From positions 372,001-436,000 of the forward strand of contig JARGSG010000005.1 in assembly GCA_030374805.1 (NCBI GenBank): 64,000 bases of DNA, in the 5' to 3' direction. Of the stretch, positions 1 through 10,250 are shown piece after piece. Within the stretch, counting starts at the first letter, position 1, and each line of letters begins with the position of its first letter. Position numbers and translations under genes: made by a program. This DNA is from Gracilaria gracilis (taxonomy: Eukaryota; Rhodophyta; Florideophyceae; Gracilariales; Gracilariaceae). A model generated the notes under the pieces. That model saw only the letters and a list, made by a program, of their open reading frames with translations. It did no database searches and had not been told where the DNA came from.

Positions 1-850
1 ATTCACCTGGTTCGAATGCAAAACCAACAGTCTCTCCTTCGTGGACAAAATCATGACTCATGGCAATAGAAACGCGGTCCTTCCCTTCGTAAGAAAAAGA
101 AACCATGCCATTACAGTTGTGTTCTTTCTTGCTTCTTTTCAACCGCTTCGCCTCGCTATTATATTGGCGATGTTGTTGTGTACATATATAGTACGAGTAC
201 TGCTTTCTTCTAAATTTCCTCGCATGTTTCACGACTATGATTCCTCTCATACTTTCCAGAAAATTGTATTCCAATTGTTGCCGTTGGTCTTCAGTACTTT
301 CTATGCCTCTGATGTGCAGGGCAGCGGTAAACCCCGTTCCAAGCAGTTTTGATGCTTCCCACGACAAACCTATCAACTGCATGACCTCTTTTTGAAGCAT
401 TGAGTCAGATGAAACGTCGCACTTGACATATACATGTTTGGAACAACAAACCACTGGCGTTTGTCTGCATCGATTGCAACATTTACTTAGCTTTTTTGTT
501 GCATTCAGGAACATGTTAAAGGAGCAAATCTTCTTACACCGTGTACACTGAGCTAAGCACAATTTATCCCATACGTTTTTGCCTGATGAAGGCTGAGAAT
601 TGGAGGCAGTTCGCATTACAAGACATGTGAAAACATTTTGGTCGATAGCCCACTCCTTCAGTTCTGCACCATTTAGATTGCCTTCAAGCTGAATCTGATT
701 CTTTTGAACGTTCTTCAGCATCTTTTGTAGGTGATCTTGGACGGCGTTTGCCGTGCTTCCAACCAGACTGGCCACAGTCTCACTAACCATCAAGCTGGTT
801 GGGTTTGTTTTCCCAAAGGCTTCTTCAAAGACTAGCTTTGGATTTGTCAT
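1..850 (-). CDS. Zinc-ribbon protein of unknown function, cut by the left window edge
   Basis: The minus strand is open from an ATG at 850 (preceded by an in-frame TGA at 863-865) to the first base of the window, about 283 codons, with no stop. I do not recognise the product. It has a cysteine cluster at roughly residues 97-130 (spacing C-x3-C-x2-C-x3-C, then CC-x2-C and another CC), which looks like one or two zinc ribbons. Near residues 215-275 there is a C..H..HxC..H..H pattern preceded by a basic stretch, similar in kind to FLYWCH/GCM-like fingers of transposon proteins. The function could be transposon DNA binding, but this is inference. Long uninterrupted coding with normal amino-acid composition is the main evidence; plus-strand reading frames here are shadows of it. 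Confidence 0.6.
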   Translation of the reverse strand, partial: MTNPKLVFEEAFGKTNPTSLMVSETVASLVGSTANAVQDHLQKMLKNVQKNQIQLEGNLNGAELKEWAIDQNVFTCLVMRTASNSQPSSGKNVWDKLCLAQCTRCKKICSFNMFLNATKKLSKCCNRCRQTPVVCCSKHVYVKCDVSSDSMLQKEVMQLIGLSWEASKLLGTGFTAALHIRGIESTEDQRQQLEYNFLESMRGIIVVKHARKFRRKQYSYYICTQQHRQYNSEAKRLKRSKKEHNCNGMVSFSYEGKDRVSIAMSHDFVHEGETVGFAFEPGE

Positions 851-1509
851 GCTTTGGATTTGTCATACGTTTGCAATTCTAACTGCTGCAACAGATAACC
901 GTTTTTGTGTTGCAGTCATGTTTGCCTTTGGTTTTATGTTCAGGGAATTGTCAGCGTTGGCACCCTTTGGAAACGAGAATTATCATCCTGCAAATTATTG
1001 CTAGCCGATCTAACCTACTACAAGAGCAAGTAAATTGCTAGGGCAAAAGAAAAGACCAGCAGGGTCATGAAACTATTATTTTCCTTAAGGATAGGCTTCA
1101 TGGCTTTCCTGGTCATAATGGATGTCAAAAGAATATCACGTCGGTCTCTATTACTAATGCGTAAGACACGAGATCGCCCCCCACTACGTGGTTTTCGCTA
1201 GTTTAGTACATTGTGTCACCGTTACGAAGGCGGGGAATTACAGCCGAACTGGACATCCCTGCCCCCACAATCAAGTGGGCCCTCAATACACCTGTCGGTG
1301 GTCAGCCCTCATAACGGTCTTGTTGACACTGACGCTAATTTCGCGTCTGCACCTCGTAGCTTAACGATCTCATTTCGTCGAGCATCTGGAGAATCGAACT
1401 CCAACCTTGTGGTTCACTTGTGCAGAGTGTTTCCACTCTTGTACTCGATCTACCACTTCTGATAACTACGGTTATGGTAAGTCTATATGTACATGTACAC
1501 ATACACAAC
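851..1509. other. No gene seen
   Basis: No convincing coding frame. A tRNA T-arm-like sequence lies on the minus strand near 1385-1460 but has no matching acceptor (see rejected items). Confidence 0.5.
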
Positions 1510-2172
1510 ACTCAACCTTCTTGGTGCTTCTCCTCTACTGAGTACGTTTGTTGACGGTGAATCACTTGTCAGCTATGGCTCTGCCATTGTGCTGTGGTTT
1601 GGCTTCTTTGTGAACTCGCAGATTGATTTCACTGCTGCTGGTGCTGACGCGCCAACCTCCTCTGTTGGAGAGATTATTGGGGATGTGTTCAAGCATATTT
1701 TGGGTGGCGTAGCTATTGGAATTGCATTTGCACTCGTTGTGCTTATCATCCTCAGTTGCGTATACGACGAGTTCGAAGTTGAAACGTCACTTTCCGTCGT
1801 TGTCGCCTTTCTCGGGTTTTGGACTGCCCAGGCATTGTCAGAACTCTCAGGAGTGGACTGCTACTATCTGCGTTTGGACGACAGCTAATAACACCATCCG
1901 TCCGCAAACCTCTCGGGGAGTTCTGGAAGCTGCTTGATTGGATAGGCAGCACAATCATTTTCGTTCACGCTGGCTTACTACTTTCAGCCTTTGCATGGTC
2001 TTGTGCTGGTGAACCACATCTAGGCCGGGACTATGCGTTCATCATAGTATGGTATGTATTTATTCAAGTGATACGTATTGTAATATTCCTTCTCTTCCAC
2101 CCAGTTCTATCCTTTCGGAACAAGTGGCTAGGATGGAAAGAGGCCTTCTTCTCAGGTTACAGTACAACGTAA
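1510..2172 (+). pseudogene. Na+/H+ antiporter fragment, SOS1/NHX7-like (CPA1)
   Basis: Two overlapping frames (up to about 1860, then from about 1850 to 2172) together follow the membrane part of plant SOS1-type plasma-membrane Na+/H+ exchangers. Recognisable pieces are LLGASPLLSTFVDGESLV (family: LGAS..M.TLIEGESL), SYGSAIVL, a long hydrophobic segment around GGVAIGIAFALVV, WTAQALSELSGV, then after the frame change GEFWKLLDWIGSTIIFVHAG and GWKEAFFSGY (family: HHFWEMVAYIANTLIF and DWKES). Such proteins exchange cytosolic Na+ for H+. Only about 220 of more than 1,000 residues are present, both ends are missing and one frameshift interrupts it, so this is a fragment, not a working gene. It lies just upstream of another truncated host gene, the exportin at 2995. 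Confidence 0.7.
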
Positions 2173-2994
2173 AAAGTCCACACAGCTTTGTTTTCTCGTG
2201 TTGCTCATAGCCACACTTGGCTGTGTTGCACGAGAATCGGTCTGCCCTTCCTCACCGGCGAAAACTGCGTTCATGAACATAGATACGTAGCTATCTCATG
2301 AATCGAACGTTGGTGGGCTTCGTAGACGTTTGCCTTCGTAGCTTCATCCGAAACCGTGTAGAGTAAACTTTATCATACCGATGGTACTTCATCATCGTGT
2401 ACCAACGGTATATACGGTTATACAGACTCCATACTTTTGTAGCTCGAGTAACTTACACGAATAAGTTGACTGCGCCCACCGAGGTGCTCGGGATCAAAAT
2501 ATTTGGCCGCGAAAACAGCACCTTCAGCGCTATATCTACTGTACCAACGGTATCTACAGTACGCGTTGCCCTGCGGAAGTCGCGCACTCCAACAGTTGGT
2601 GTTCCGTCAAATACATGATTTGATCCGGCGATGGGCGACTCGGGAGTCGCATTTTAAGTAAAGCACGCTCCCGTGTTTCGCCGCACTGTCCGTGACACAC
2701 CGCTTCCCGCCGCCCCGCCTTGCCCCGCGCTCTGCTCCGTCACTCTTCAAGTCGCTGCCTTTGGTAACACTCACTCCCTCACCCGAACTCTCTCGCTCCA
2801 CAGCTCCTGATCTCTTCCGCTTCTGTCGTCAGCGATCGCTACTTTTGATCGGCCACTGGCAACAAGAGCAGCCGCGCAGCCGCTCCGCTGCTGTCTGGCG
2901 CACGAGTGGTTGAGTTGTTTGTAGCCCTACGTCCTAGCAGCTTCTCTCCCTTGTTGGTTTCAGTTTCGTGCTCGCTTTTGGCTTCTTCCGTATC
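2173..2994 (+). other. Intergenic, ending in a pyrimidine-rich leader of the exportin relic
   Basis: No coding potential that I trust. From about 2690 to 2994 the plus strand is rich in CT and CTC runs, consistent with a promoter or 5' leader for the gene starting at 2995; no clear TATA box is visible. Confidence 0.4.
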
Positions 2995-3192
2995 ATGTCT
3001 GTCGCGGTCGACACCCCAGGGAACGGCTATGCCGCTATCCCAAATGATTTGGCCGGCGTTGAACGAATGTGTGAACAGCTTTACACTGCCCAAGACGCTA
3101 CCATCCGTCAACAAGCCGAATCAGCTCTGCTTTCGCTCGCATCCGACCCAAGACACTTGTCCCAATGCACTATGATCTTGGAAAACTCAGCA

Positions 3193-3338
3193 GTAAGTTA
3201 CTACTCTCATGTCCTATCTCAATCATCAAATTGATTTGGATTGTCTGCATGTCTCGCCGCGATTACAAGATGCCACTAACCACTAGCTCACCTCTTTGTC
3301 TCGTTGCTCGATCCATACACGATGTGATGACTATGCAG
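3193..3338 (+). other. Intron of the exportin relic
   Basis: GTAAGT at 3193-3198 and ATGCAG ending at 3338 bound a 146-base gap. Both exons end on codon boundaries (66 codons before it), and joining them keeps the exportin-7 similarity continuous. Confidence 0.8.
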
Positions 3339-3971
3339 GCTCCATATGCGCAAAAGTTTGCGGCATGGACACTTACCAAACTTATAACTTCCTATCGGTC
3401 GCAGATTGGTGTTCAAGAACGCGTTGAACTGCGAAACTACGTACTTAACTATATGGAAAACAAAGGCCCCCAACTGAACAGTACGTGAGATTAGAGCTCA
3501 CAACACTTCTTTGTCGCGTTACCAAGTTGAAGTGGAATGATGGAGATAGCCATCGAGGCACAGTTGATGACGTTTGTCGCTTCCTCGACGCTTCCGAAGA
3601 ACATTGTATTATTGGCCTCCAAATTCTTGCGCGGTTGGTGGCTGATATGAATACCAGTGCTACCACCTTCCGCCGTACTATTACTCACTCTCAAGCACGA
3701 AAGGTGTCCTTATCCTTCCGTGACCTGCAACTGTTGAAGGTGTTCAATATTGCTCTCGGTACTTTCGCCAAGCTGGCACCTCCGCCTCAACACGCGAAAC
3801 TGAGATCCTGTGCCTTGGAACTTGCTCGTGCATGCCTATCTTACGATTTTATAGGAACTAGTCTAGATGAAAGCAGTGAGGATATCGGAACACTTCATCC
3901 GCCAACGACATGGCATGTCGTTGTTAAAGATCCGAGCACGGTCAAGATCTTCATGGATACCTACCGCGCAC

Positions 3972-4117
3972 TTTGTAACTCTGACAGCACGCAATCTTCG
4001 AAAGCTTTGGAATGTCTCATACAGCTGGTGAGTATGCGACGCACTTTGTAACTCTGACAGCACGCAATCTTCCAAAGCTTTGGAATGTCTCATACAGCTG
4101 GTGAGTATGCGACGCAC
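3972..4117 (+). repeat. 73-bp tandem duplication inside exportin exon
   Basis: Bases 3972-4044 are repeated at 4045-4117 with one clear difference (tcgaaag versus tccaaag). The unit length is not a multiple of three. It contains both CATACAG and, three bases later, GTGAGT. Removing 4028-4097 as a 70-base GT..AG intron would restore frame with one extra leucine. Confidence 0.9.
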
Positions 4118-5165
4118 TTTGTTTACCAAAGAAGAACTTCGCGTGTTGAACATTCAGAGGCACATGGCTGCGACATTAGAAATACTTTCGAATCGCATGG
4201 GATTGGATGATCACAATAACTCTCACCAATTTTGCAGATGGCTTGCGCGCTTAAAGGTGAACTATCAGCTCGACGAAATTGCCAATGTAGACATCTACCC
4301 ACAATGGATCGAACTTGTATCAAGTTTTACCGTCCAGTCTCTCGCAGCAGATTGGAACTGGGTGGGTGATAGTTTGTTTTATGTTCTTTCGTTGTGGGCG
4401 AAGCTGATCGCAGCGAAGCCTTATCTGAAAAGCGGTGTCGACACTCGCTTGGATGCCCATGTTGTCAAGATTATCGAGCAGTACATTTCCCGGCGACTCA
4501 TGTCCATTTGACAAGCAGATGACGATGACGAGGATGACTTTTCGGAGCATCTTGATGCAATCCCCATGATATTCAGACTGCAATACGAAAAGTCTACGAT
4601 GTTCTTGACATCGTTAATGCATCCCATGCTTGAGAACTACAAAGCTTTCGCAGCGAGCGGAGGTGTGGGAGCGAATCCTCTTGAAGTCTCGCGATTAGAG
4701 AGGGAACTCGCCTGGCTCGTGCGCATCATCGGTTCTGTCGTTGGTGGAAGAGCAAACTCGCTGAGCTCCGAGCAACAAGAGCTTACGGAAGGCGAGCTCA
4801 GTGCGCGTGTTTTCCAACTCATGATACACACTGCGAATGCCGACAATGTGGCTCGCAATCGACCAGGCGTGACACCGAGTGCGTTGGCGACTCCATCCGG
4901 CAGGGCAAGGAACACTAAAGGTGCTATAGTGCTCGATGCCGCAATTGCAGATTTCACACAAGCATTCCGGCGTTTCTACATCGGCGAAGATGCGGTTGCA
5001 AACAGCAAAGTTTACGTGAAAACGGCTGAACGGTTAAACATGACAGACAACACCCGTGCTGTCATCCGCCCCGCCTTGTCCTCGCCCCCATCTCGGGCCG
5101 GCGCGTGCGGTCATGCTGTACATTCTTCTTCGCTCATGCCTCTCCGACACTCATGCTCGCCACCA

Positions 5166-5171
5166 TATAAA
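5166..5171 (+). promoter_or_regulatory. TATA box of the small secreted-protein gene
   Basis: TATAAA 148 bases before the ATG at 5319, followed by a C- and CA-rich leader without upstream ATGs in good context. Confidence 0.55.
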
Positions 5172-5318
5172 GCCGTCGACACATCCCGTCTGCTCCACCA
5201 CTTCTCCCGTCACCAGCACACACGCACTCGCACGCATCGGCACTACTCGCAATCTAAACAAATCAACCTTGCTCCCTCTTTCAATCTCTACCGCCTCGCT
5301 CCAAAACTCTCTTCCACA

Positions 5319-5600
5319 ATGATCTTCAAGACTGTCATATTGTTCTCTGTCCTCGGATTTACCCTCTCCTTCCCGATTCGCATGATGACACGCAGCGAGA
5401 TTGTCGGCAAGCTTGCAAGCGGTGCCGGCTTCGCCGCCTTGGGAGACAACACTGCCGGTGCAGCCGCCAATGAAGACTCTGGAATTGCTGGCGCTTCGTC
5501 CACCGACGGTACTGTGTTGGGCGCTGCGCAGCCGGGCGGTGCTCTTTCTGGTGCCTTTGGCTCTGGCTTCTTCTTCTCGGGCGCTACACCAACCTTGTGA
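5319..5600 (+). CDS. Small secreted Gly/Ala-rich protein, 93 residues
   Basis: An ATG in the context CCACAATG opens a 93-codon frame ending in TGA. Residues 1-18 (MIFKTVILFSVLGFTLSFP) are a typical signal peptide: a short positive end, a hydrophobic core and a small-residue cleavage site. The rest is rich in Gly, Ala and Ser (GAGFAALGDNTAGAAA and GAQPGGALSGAFGSG type runs), has no cysteine and is probably disordered or structural in the extracellular matrix; that role is inference. A TATA box lies 148 bases upstream. The same frame is open back to 4566, but that part encodes the exportin relic, so the start at 5319 is chosen by the signal peptide and TATA box. I do not recognise a family. Confidence 0.65.
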   Translation: MIFKTVILFSVLGFTLSFPIRMMTRSEIVGKLASGAGFAALGDNTAGAAANEDSGIAGASSTDGTVLGAAQPGGALSGAFGSGFFFSGATPTL

Positions 5601-6158
5601 TGCGCTTCTGCTGCGTCGCATTCTTGGCGCGCTGCCATCAACATACTCTGCCGCCCTTGTTTTGCGTGTGATGCACGTTTGTAATTAGGTACTAACCGTA
5701 TTGCTGGAGCTTGTAAACAGTGACTCAACTATTCTGTGTTACGCTGTATGTGTCCGTGTTTCTGTTTTCTTGCCTCTCTTGACTGTGATCATGGACGTTC
5801 AGCCTCGTCCTTTGTTCCCAAGAACGCGTGCTTCGTATCCGCAAGCGCTTTGCGTATTTCAATTGATCATCCACTTGGCCCATGGGCCATTTACTATTTT
5901 CGTCCTCCAGTCCATCTGCACAATGCTTTTGCACTTAATAAACCATACTGCACACTCATCACCCAACCGACAAACATGGAGGTACGCAGCACCGCTCATA
6001 TTCAACTGCCGTATGCAATATCTACAAACCGTGCAGATAGGAATACAATCGCGTACTTTATGACAATTGAACAATAAACATTAACATGTAACAGCAGCTA
6101 GCGTCACATCTAAAGCGCCATCCAAATGGAAAACGCCTATCACCAATGCTTCTCTTGT
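5601..6158. other. Intergenic spacer between two convergent small genes
   Basis: AATAAA-type hexamers occur near 5939 and 6073, which could serve polyadenylation. No other feature is visible. Confidence 0.4.
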
Positions 6159-6497
6159 TTAAGCATACACAATGTGCTTACCACCTCCAGACTGCGACGC
6201 CGCAGACAGAGATTTCAGACCCTTTCCACGACCCTTTCCACGACCCTTGGAGAACATCAAGCAAGCCGCCCTGGTAAAGCAGCACTTTGCATCGGGGATA
6301 CGCTTGTAGAATATGAACCCGCTCGAAAGCTTGCATGTAGCTTTAAGGATGCACTTGGAATGAGGGGGGCAGAACACTGAAACACAGCTGAACTTCGGCC
6401 CTTTCGCCTTCTTGCATTTGTATCCACACTGAGGACCTCCAGCAGAAACCATGACGGCCAGAAGAAGCACCACGAAAAGGTTCTTGAAGGACAACAT
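6159..6497 (-). CDS. Small cysteine-rich secreted protein, 112 residues
   Basis: The ATG at 6497 is followed by a signal peptide (MLSFKNLFVVLLLAVMVSAG). The mature part has nine cysteines in about 50 residues (C-x3-C, C-x4-C-x5-C-x5-C, CC-x5-C) and many lysines. It then has a basic GKGRGKGRGKG tandem run encoded by repeats of a 12-base unit, and a short tail. This fits a disulfide-stabilised extracellular protein. An antimicrobial or wall role is possible but not shown. The reading frame is open 19 codons further upstream, but the signal peptide begins at 6497. It converges with the gene at 5319. Confidence 0.6.
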   Translation of the reverse strand: MLSFKNLFVVLLLAVMVSAGGPQCGYKCKKAKGPKFSCVSVFCPPHSKCILKATCKLSSGFIFYKRIPDAKCCFTRAACLMFSKGRGKGRGKGLKSLSAASQSGGGKHIVYA

Positions 6498-7143
6498 CTT
6501 AGGGGACACTGCCCATATCAGACACGGTGGAGGGTTTTCTCCCGGTTCCGTCACTCATTCCGGAGGAATTTGTTCCAGATCTCGACCAGAAGATGGCTGT
6601 GTACATTGCATTTTCGGCTGCTAAGACCAGCAAGCAACTCGTCACAATAGCTAATGACTTGTGAATCCATGACGAACGATTGTCAAGGACATTTGTGTCA
6701 CGTTGTACACTTGAATTGAGTTTCGGTAGATACGAATAAACAGTGTGACGAGATCATACTATCGCCCTTGCGGAACGAGCTTTTGTTCTCATGGGGTTCG
6801 GCCACCCCCGCGTACAGTTTGAGCCAATTGGGCTCAGGGGAGACACTATCTCATAATACATGATGTCTTACCTTGTGCAGGAGAGAGACTTTTCATATAC
6901 TGAGATCAAAATGCTTTACGTGGCTGTAGCAGTAGCGATTATGGCACGTAGTGAAAGCATGAGGCTTATCATCACAATTGGACACATACTCGAACGTTGT
7001 CGAGGGTAAGAGCCTTAAGACGGCGACGATTATGCACATCTATGCCCGTTGAGTATTGCAATTCGAGCAAAACCCAAGGTTCTTTTTAATAAGACCGATG
7101 CAAGAAATCAAGGAGCAATACGGATCAGTGTAAAAATACAGCT
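6498..7143. other. Intergenic, nothing recognised
   Basis: AT-rich; I see no coding frame, RNA gene or repeat boundary. Confidence 0.4.
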
Positions 7144-7587
7144 CTATAAATCTATCCTGAACACTTCCTCGATAACATGCGGTAGCAAAAAATAAACAAA
7201 AGCCGAGTACCACCTAAAGTCCTGGGCAAAAATACTTTTCAGAGAATGGAACACAGAGTGCTTACGTATAAGGAGCCCCAAGTGCTGCATATGCTCTTCA
7301 TCTGCTTCAGAAAGGTTTTCAAAGAGCCCTCGAAATGCAATTGTGAAACGCACATATTGCTTGAAAACACTTTTCACATCCAGTAAGGAAAACTCGTTAG
7401 ACCCATAAACAACCGGGTTTTGGTCGTTTTGGAGAGCCAATTGACGTAATAGAGCTTTCTGAGACGTGAAAACATGTAGTAGAGTTGTTCGTACTACAAA
7501 AGCGTAATATTTGTATTCTTTGGCCAGCAGTCGAAAAAATATCGAAGAAGCCGGTAGATCCTGAAAGCGAGAAGCGTAATGCTTCAT
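7144..7587 (-). CDS. Unassigned open frame, 147 codons
   Basis: A closed minus-strand frame with plausible protein composition (aromatic and Leu-rich, helical), starting MKHYASRFQDLP. I do not recognise a family. It lies downstream of, and on the same strand as, the SAP-protein relic at 8240-9955, so it may be part of the same decayed mobile element. Confidence 0.3.
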   Translation of the reverse strand: MKHYASRFQDLPASSIFFRLLAKEYKYYAFVVRTTLLHVFTSQKALLRQLALQNDQNPVVYGSNEFSLLDVKSVFKQYVRFTIAFRGLFENLSEADEEHMQHLGLLIRKHSVFHSLKSIFAQDFRWYSAFVYFLLPHVIEEVFRIDL

Positions 7588-8239
7588 ATCAGATTTTTGA
7601 TTCTGAACGGTGAAGGGATCATTGCCAAAAAGTAAACTTCTTCATCGATCAGAGAATTGACGACCTCATTGGGATCTGGGACATCCAAGTCTGTTATTTT
7701 TGGCATGACGGGTTGAACGCTGGGTCTTTGTGATGATATGTAGTAAAGACAAGGAGAGGAGACCAGGTTGGGTTTTTCTTGGTTACCTTCTACGATATCA
7801 GAGGTTCATTGTTGTGGGGTGATTGGGCGCTTAAGTAGACTTTGGAAGGAGCTGTGAATTTACTTTGTCTTTCGTAAGCAATACGTCGATGGAAGTGCAT
7901 TAGGGCATTTCGATGTGCATTTGCATCGTGACGGGTTTGACGACCTTTCTCGTCGGGACAGTATGGAACGCGTACGCGTGACGTTCTGAGGTGTCACGGT
8001 GTTACGGCTGTGAGGGGAAGACGTGTCTTTGTATAACACGTAGTTCAATAAGTACACATGTCGTTTCTCGTGCACACCGTGCACCTGTGCACTTGTGCCA
8101 AACTGTAAGGAAAATGTGCGCAATGTGATGGACGGATAAGGTTCAGTAATCCGGACAGTTATCAACTTCCTAATGAACAGCTATTGGTTTCCGTTTTCGT
8201 GTAACAACAAAAACTCGCCTTTCTTAAAATCCTTTTTGA
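7588..8239. other. No gene seen within decayed repeat region
   Basis: Short broken frames only; probably internal to the same element as the flanking minus-strand relics. Confidence 0.35.
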
Positions 8240-9955
8240 ATGAAAGTAGTCAAAGCAAGATTGTGAAACCAAGGATACAGAACCATTTGAGGCTCTCACA
8301 TATTTCAATATAGTACCCTATGCGCTCCCTAGCAGGACGTGCATACTGTTTTGGGGCGACCCCTTGCTTGATCAGCGTTCTGCCGGGCAAGCGGATTACC
8401 TGTAGGAACGCCCACCCAACAAGACTTTCCATTCTTTGCAGATCCTAATTTGGATTCCTACACAATTGGAATATGAGCACCCGTGTGCCTTAGATCCAAA
8501 CCTTTATCCGTGCTGAAAAGTTGAAGCGCATTGCGACGTGTCGGTATTTTGCCAAGTTGTAGCGATGGTGAAGAAGGTCCAACCAAAATATGATCAGGGA
8601 CTGTTTGAAATCTTTGCTTGAATGTTCTGTAGCGTTTTGCATCTCTTTGGAAGTCCATATCATTGTAGAACTTCTTTGACAAAAGAGCGCATCTTTCTTT
8701 GTGTTGATATTATCCGCCTGACCTTATAATATCCTGCTCTTTGCAATGAATTGATCAACTTGACAGGATCTTTGTTGCACAACTGTGAAGCTGTATGTAG
8801 AAGTCGTTGACAGTACAAAACATTAACGAGGAAAACAGAGAACAGACGATGTGACACCTCTGAAATTCCTCTCAAAGCCTTCACTCTGTCCGGAAATATT
8901 TCTTCTACCTGTCTCGAAAATGTCTGTTCCCGTTTTCCCGATCTCATTCCAGAATCTAACGGCAGATAGTCGTATATACTTTGACTCAGGTAGTGGTTCA
9001 TAGGTCTGCTGTGCCAAATCCATTGCCCATTCTACGAGTCCCAGGTGCAGCTTTCTACATTTCCGAGTCTGGAAATTGGATTCTTCTTGTAATTCTTCAG
9101 GTATTTTAGCCTTCGAATCAAAGATATCTTCTCCTCCAGCTTCTAAAACAGAAGCTATAAAGCCAGTCGAAGGGCATTGGCAATACGCTGGGTAGCGATG
9201 AAACATATATCAGCAATATAAAGTAGTGCATTTGGTCCTGACACAACGTATAAAACCTGTGATATTACGTATACAGTTAAATGATGCAGTAGCTGTACTC
9301 GATGTTGTAGATATGAGACAAATCTTTTAAATTCGTTGATCATCTTTGAAGTTCCCAGGCTATCCTTCCCGTGGCAAATCCGATCCCAGTCTACATCATC
9401 TAACCGGATTTCAATTCGCGTGTATTTTGCAGGCCATAATTCGTTCGCTACAATTCTTGCTTGATCGGATGAATCACCGACTTGGATGGCCGCGAAAGCG
9501 TCAACACTTGTTAAAAGCCTTTGATTAATCTTTGCGTGTAACAAACCTCGATGAATAAGTACTGATAGATCCTCTTCTTGTCCCCCAGATTGCAATATTT
9601 TATCTTGCTCCCCACCTCTAAATGCGTGGTGTATAGATAGTAGTATATTTCTTTCGTTCGAAGACCCAGAGGCTTGGAAATATGTTGCTTTGCTTCGTCG
9701 GTATAATAAAGTCTTTTCTAAATTGTCCAAGATGAACTGTCTGATATGTTCTTTGACATCGGTAATACTGGGTTTGGGCATCATTCTTCCTCTACCTTGG
9801 AAATTTAACCTTTCTGAGGCATCCATTATTCGTTTGGTAAGGTTCGCGCAGCTTCCAATAATCGACAACTTGTTGGCTTTGCAGAAATTTTCTAATTCGT
9901 TTTTCGGTCGCTTTGCCAGCGCCAAGAAAAGCTTGATCCGCCATAAAATGTTGAA
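8240..9955 (-). pseudogene. SAP-domain protein of a decayed repeat family
   Basis: Reading the minus strand downward, successive frames (about 9955-9155, 9206-8823, 9001-8660, 8682-8458, then to about 8240) form one broken protein of some 550 residues. Its beginning contains a SAP motif, a helix-loop-helix that binds AT-rich DNA (NELENFCKANKLSIIGSCANLTKRI). The middle contains SHRLFSVFLVNVLYCQRLLH. The end reads FSTDKGLDLRHTGAHIPIV, then a Cys-rich tail (CWVGVPTGN... and VCTSC) that recalls piggyBac-type C-terminal zinc fingers, although I see no piggyBac catalytic core. A second copy of the C-terminal third lies on the plus strand at 23340-24127. Being present twice and broken in the same window suggests a transposon protein; the family is unknown to me. 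Confidence 0.5.
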
Positions 9956-9965
9956 TATCAGCTTC

Positions 9966-10250
9966 TTAATTCACATCCGGCTCTCTATACCTCTTATCAA
10001 CGGCAGCATACGTTTGATCTACCGCAAAACAATGAAGTGTCCACGTTAGGCCGAGAATAGAGCGCAACAGGTATATAGCATCGTGAAGTTCTCTAGTGTC
10101 TCCTGGTAGAGTGCGATGGAGATTGTGGGCATCAAAAGCGCATTTCAAAGCAGTGTAACAAGACAGGCTACTATTTCCTGCGGTACGGAGGAGCCACCAT
10201 GCTTGATCTGTCGTTTGGGTAAAAGTAAGAAAATTAATTAATTTTTTTTT
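9966..10250 (-). pseudogene. Upstream fragment of the SAP-element, cut by the Ty3 insertion
   Basis: A minus-strand frame running from the LTR boundary to 9966 (WWLLRTAGNSSLSCYTALK ... YREPDVN). It directly precedes the SAP protein in another frame, so it is probably the N-terminal part or a preceding exon. Its continuation to the right is displaced by the 11.6-kb Ty3 element. Confidence 0.3.

Larger units (their letters stand above)
2995..5066 (+). pseudogene. XPO7: Exportin-7 (RanBP16-like) importin-beta family protein, truncated and broken
   Basis: Colinear with the first ~470 residues of exportin-7, a HEAT-repeat Ran-GTP-dependent nuclear export receptor of about 1,090 residues. Landmarks: ERMCEQLYTAQDATIRQQAE near the start, ELRNYVLNYMENKGPQL, EHCIIGLQIL, SYDFIGTSLDESSED, FCRWLARLKVNYQLDE, ELAWLVRIIGSVVGGR and FRRFYIGEDAV. 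Exon 1 is 2995-3192; an intron runs 3193-3338. Lesions: a one-base loss near 3481 changes frame; a 73-bp tandem duplication (3972-4117) shifts frame unless it is spliced; a TGA interrupts the frame at 4509-4511; similarity stops at about 5066, so the C-terminal half is absent. This is a pseudogene or a captured 5' fragment. The start at 2995 is the first ATG and agrees with the family N-terminus. Confidence 0.85.

Noticed and set aside
1380-1470. tRNA-like sequence on the minus strand with a good T-arm (TGGAG-TTCGATT-CTCCA)
   Set aside because: The following seven bases have no complementary 5' acceptor strand at the right distance, in normal or permuted order, and the anticodon loop is not canonical. 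Probably chance or a tRNA-derived relic.
8240-9955. piggyBac transposase
   Set aside because: Only the Cys-rich tail is similar in layout; the catalytic core motifs were not found.
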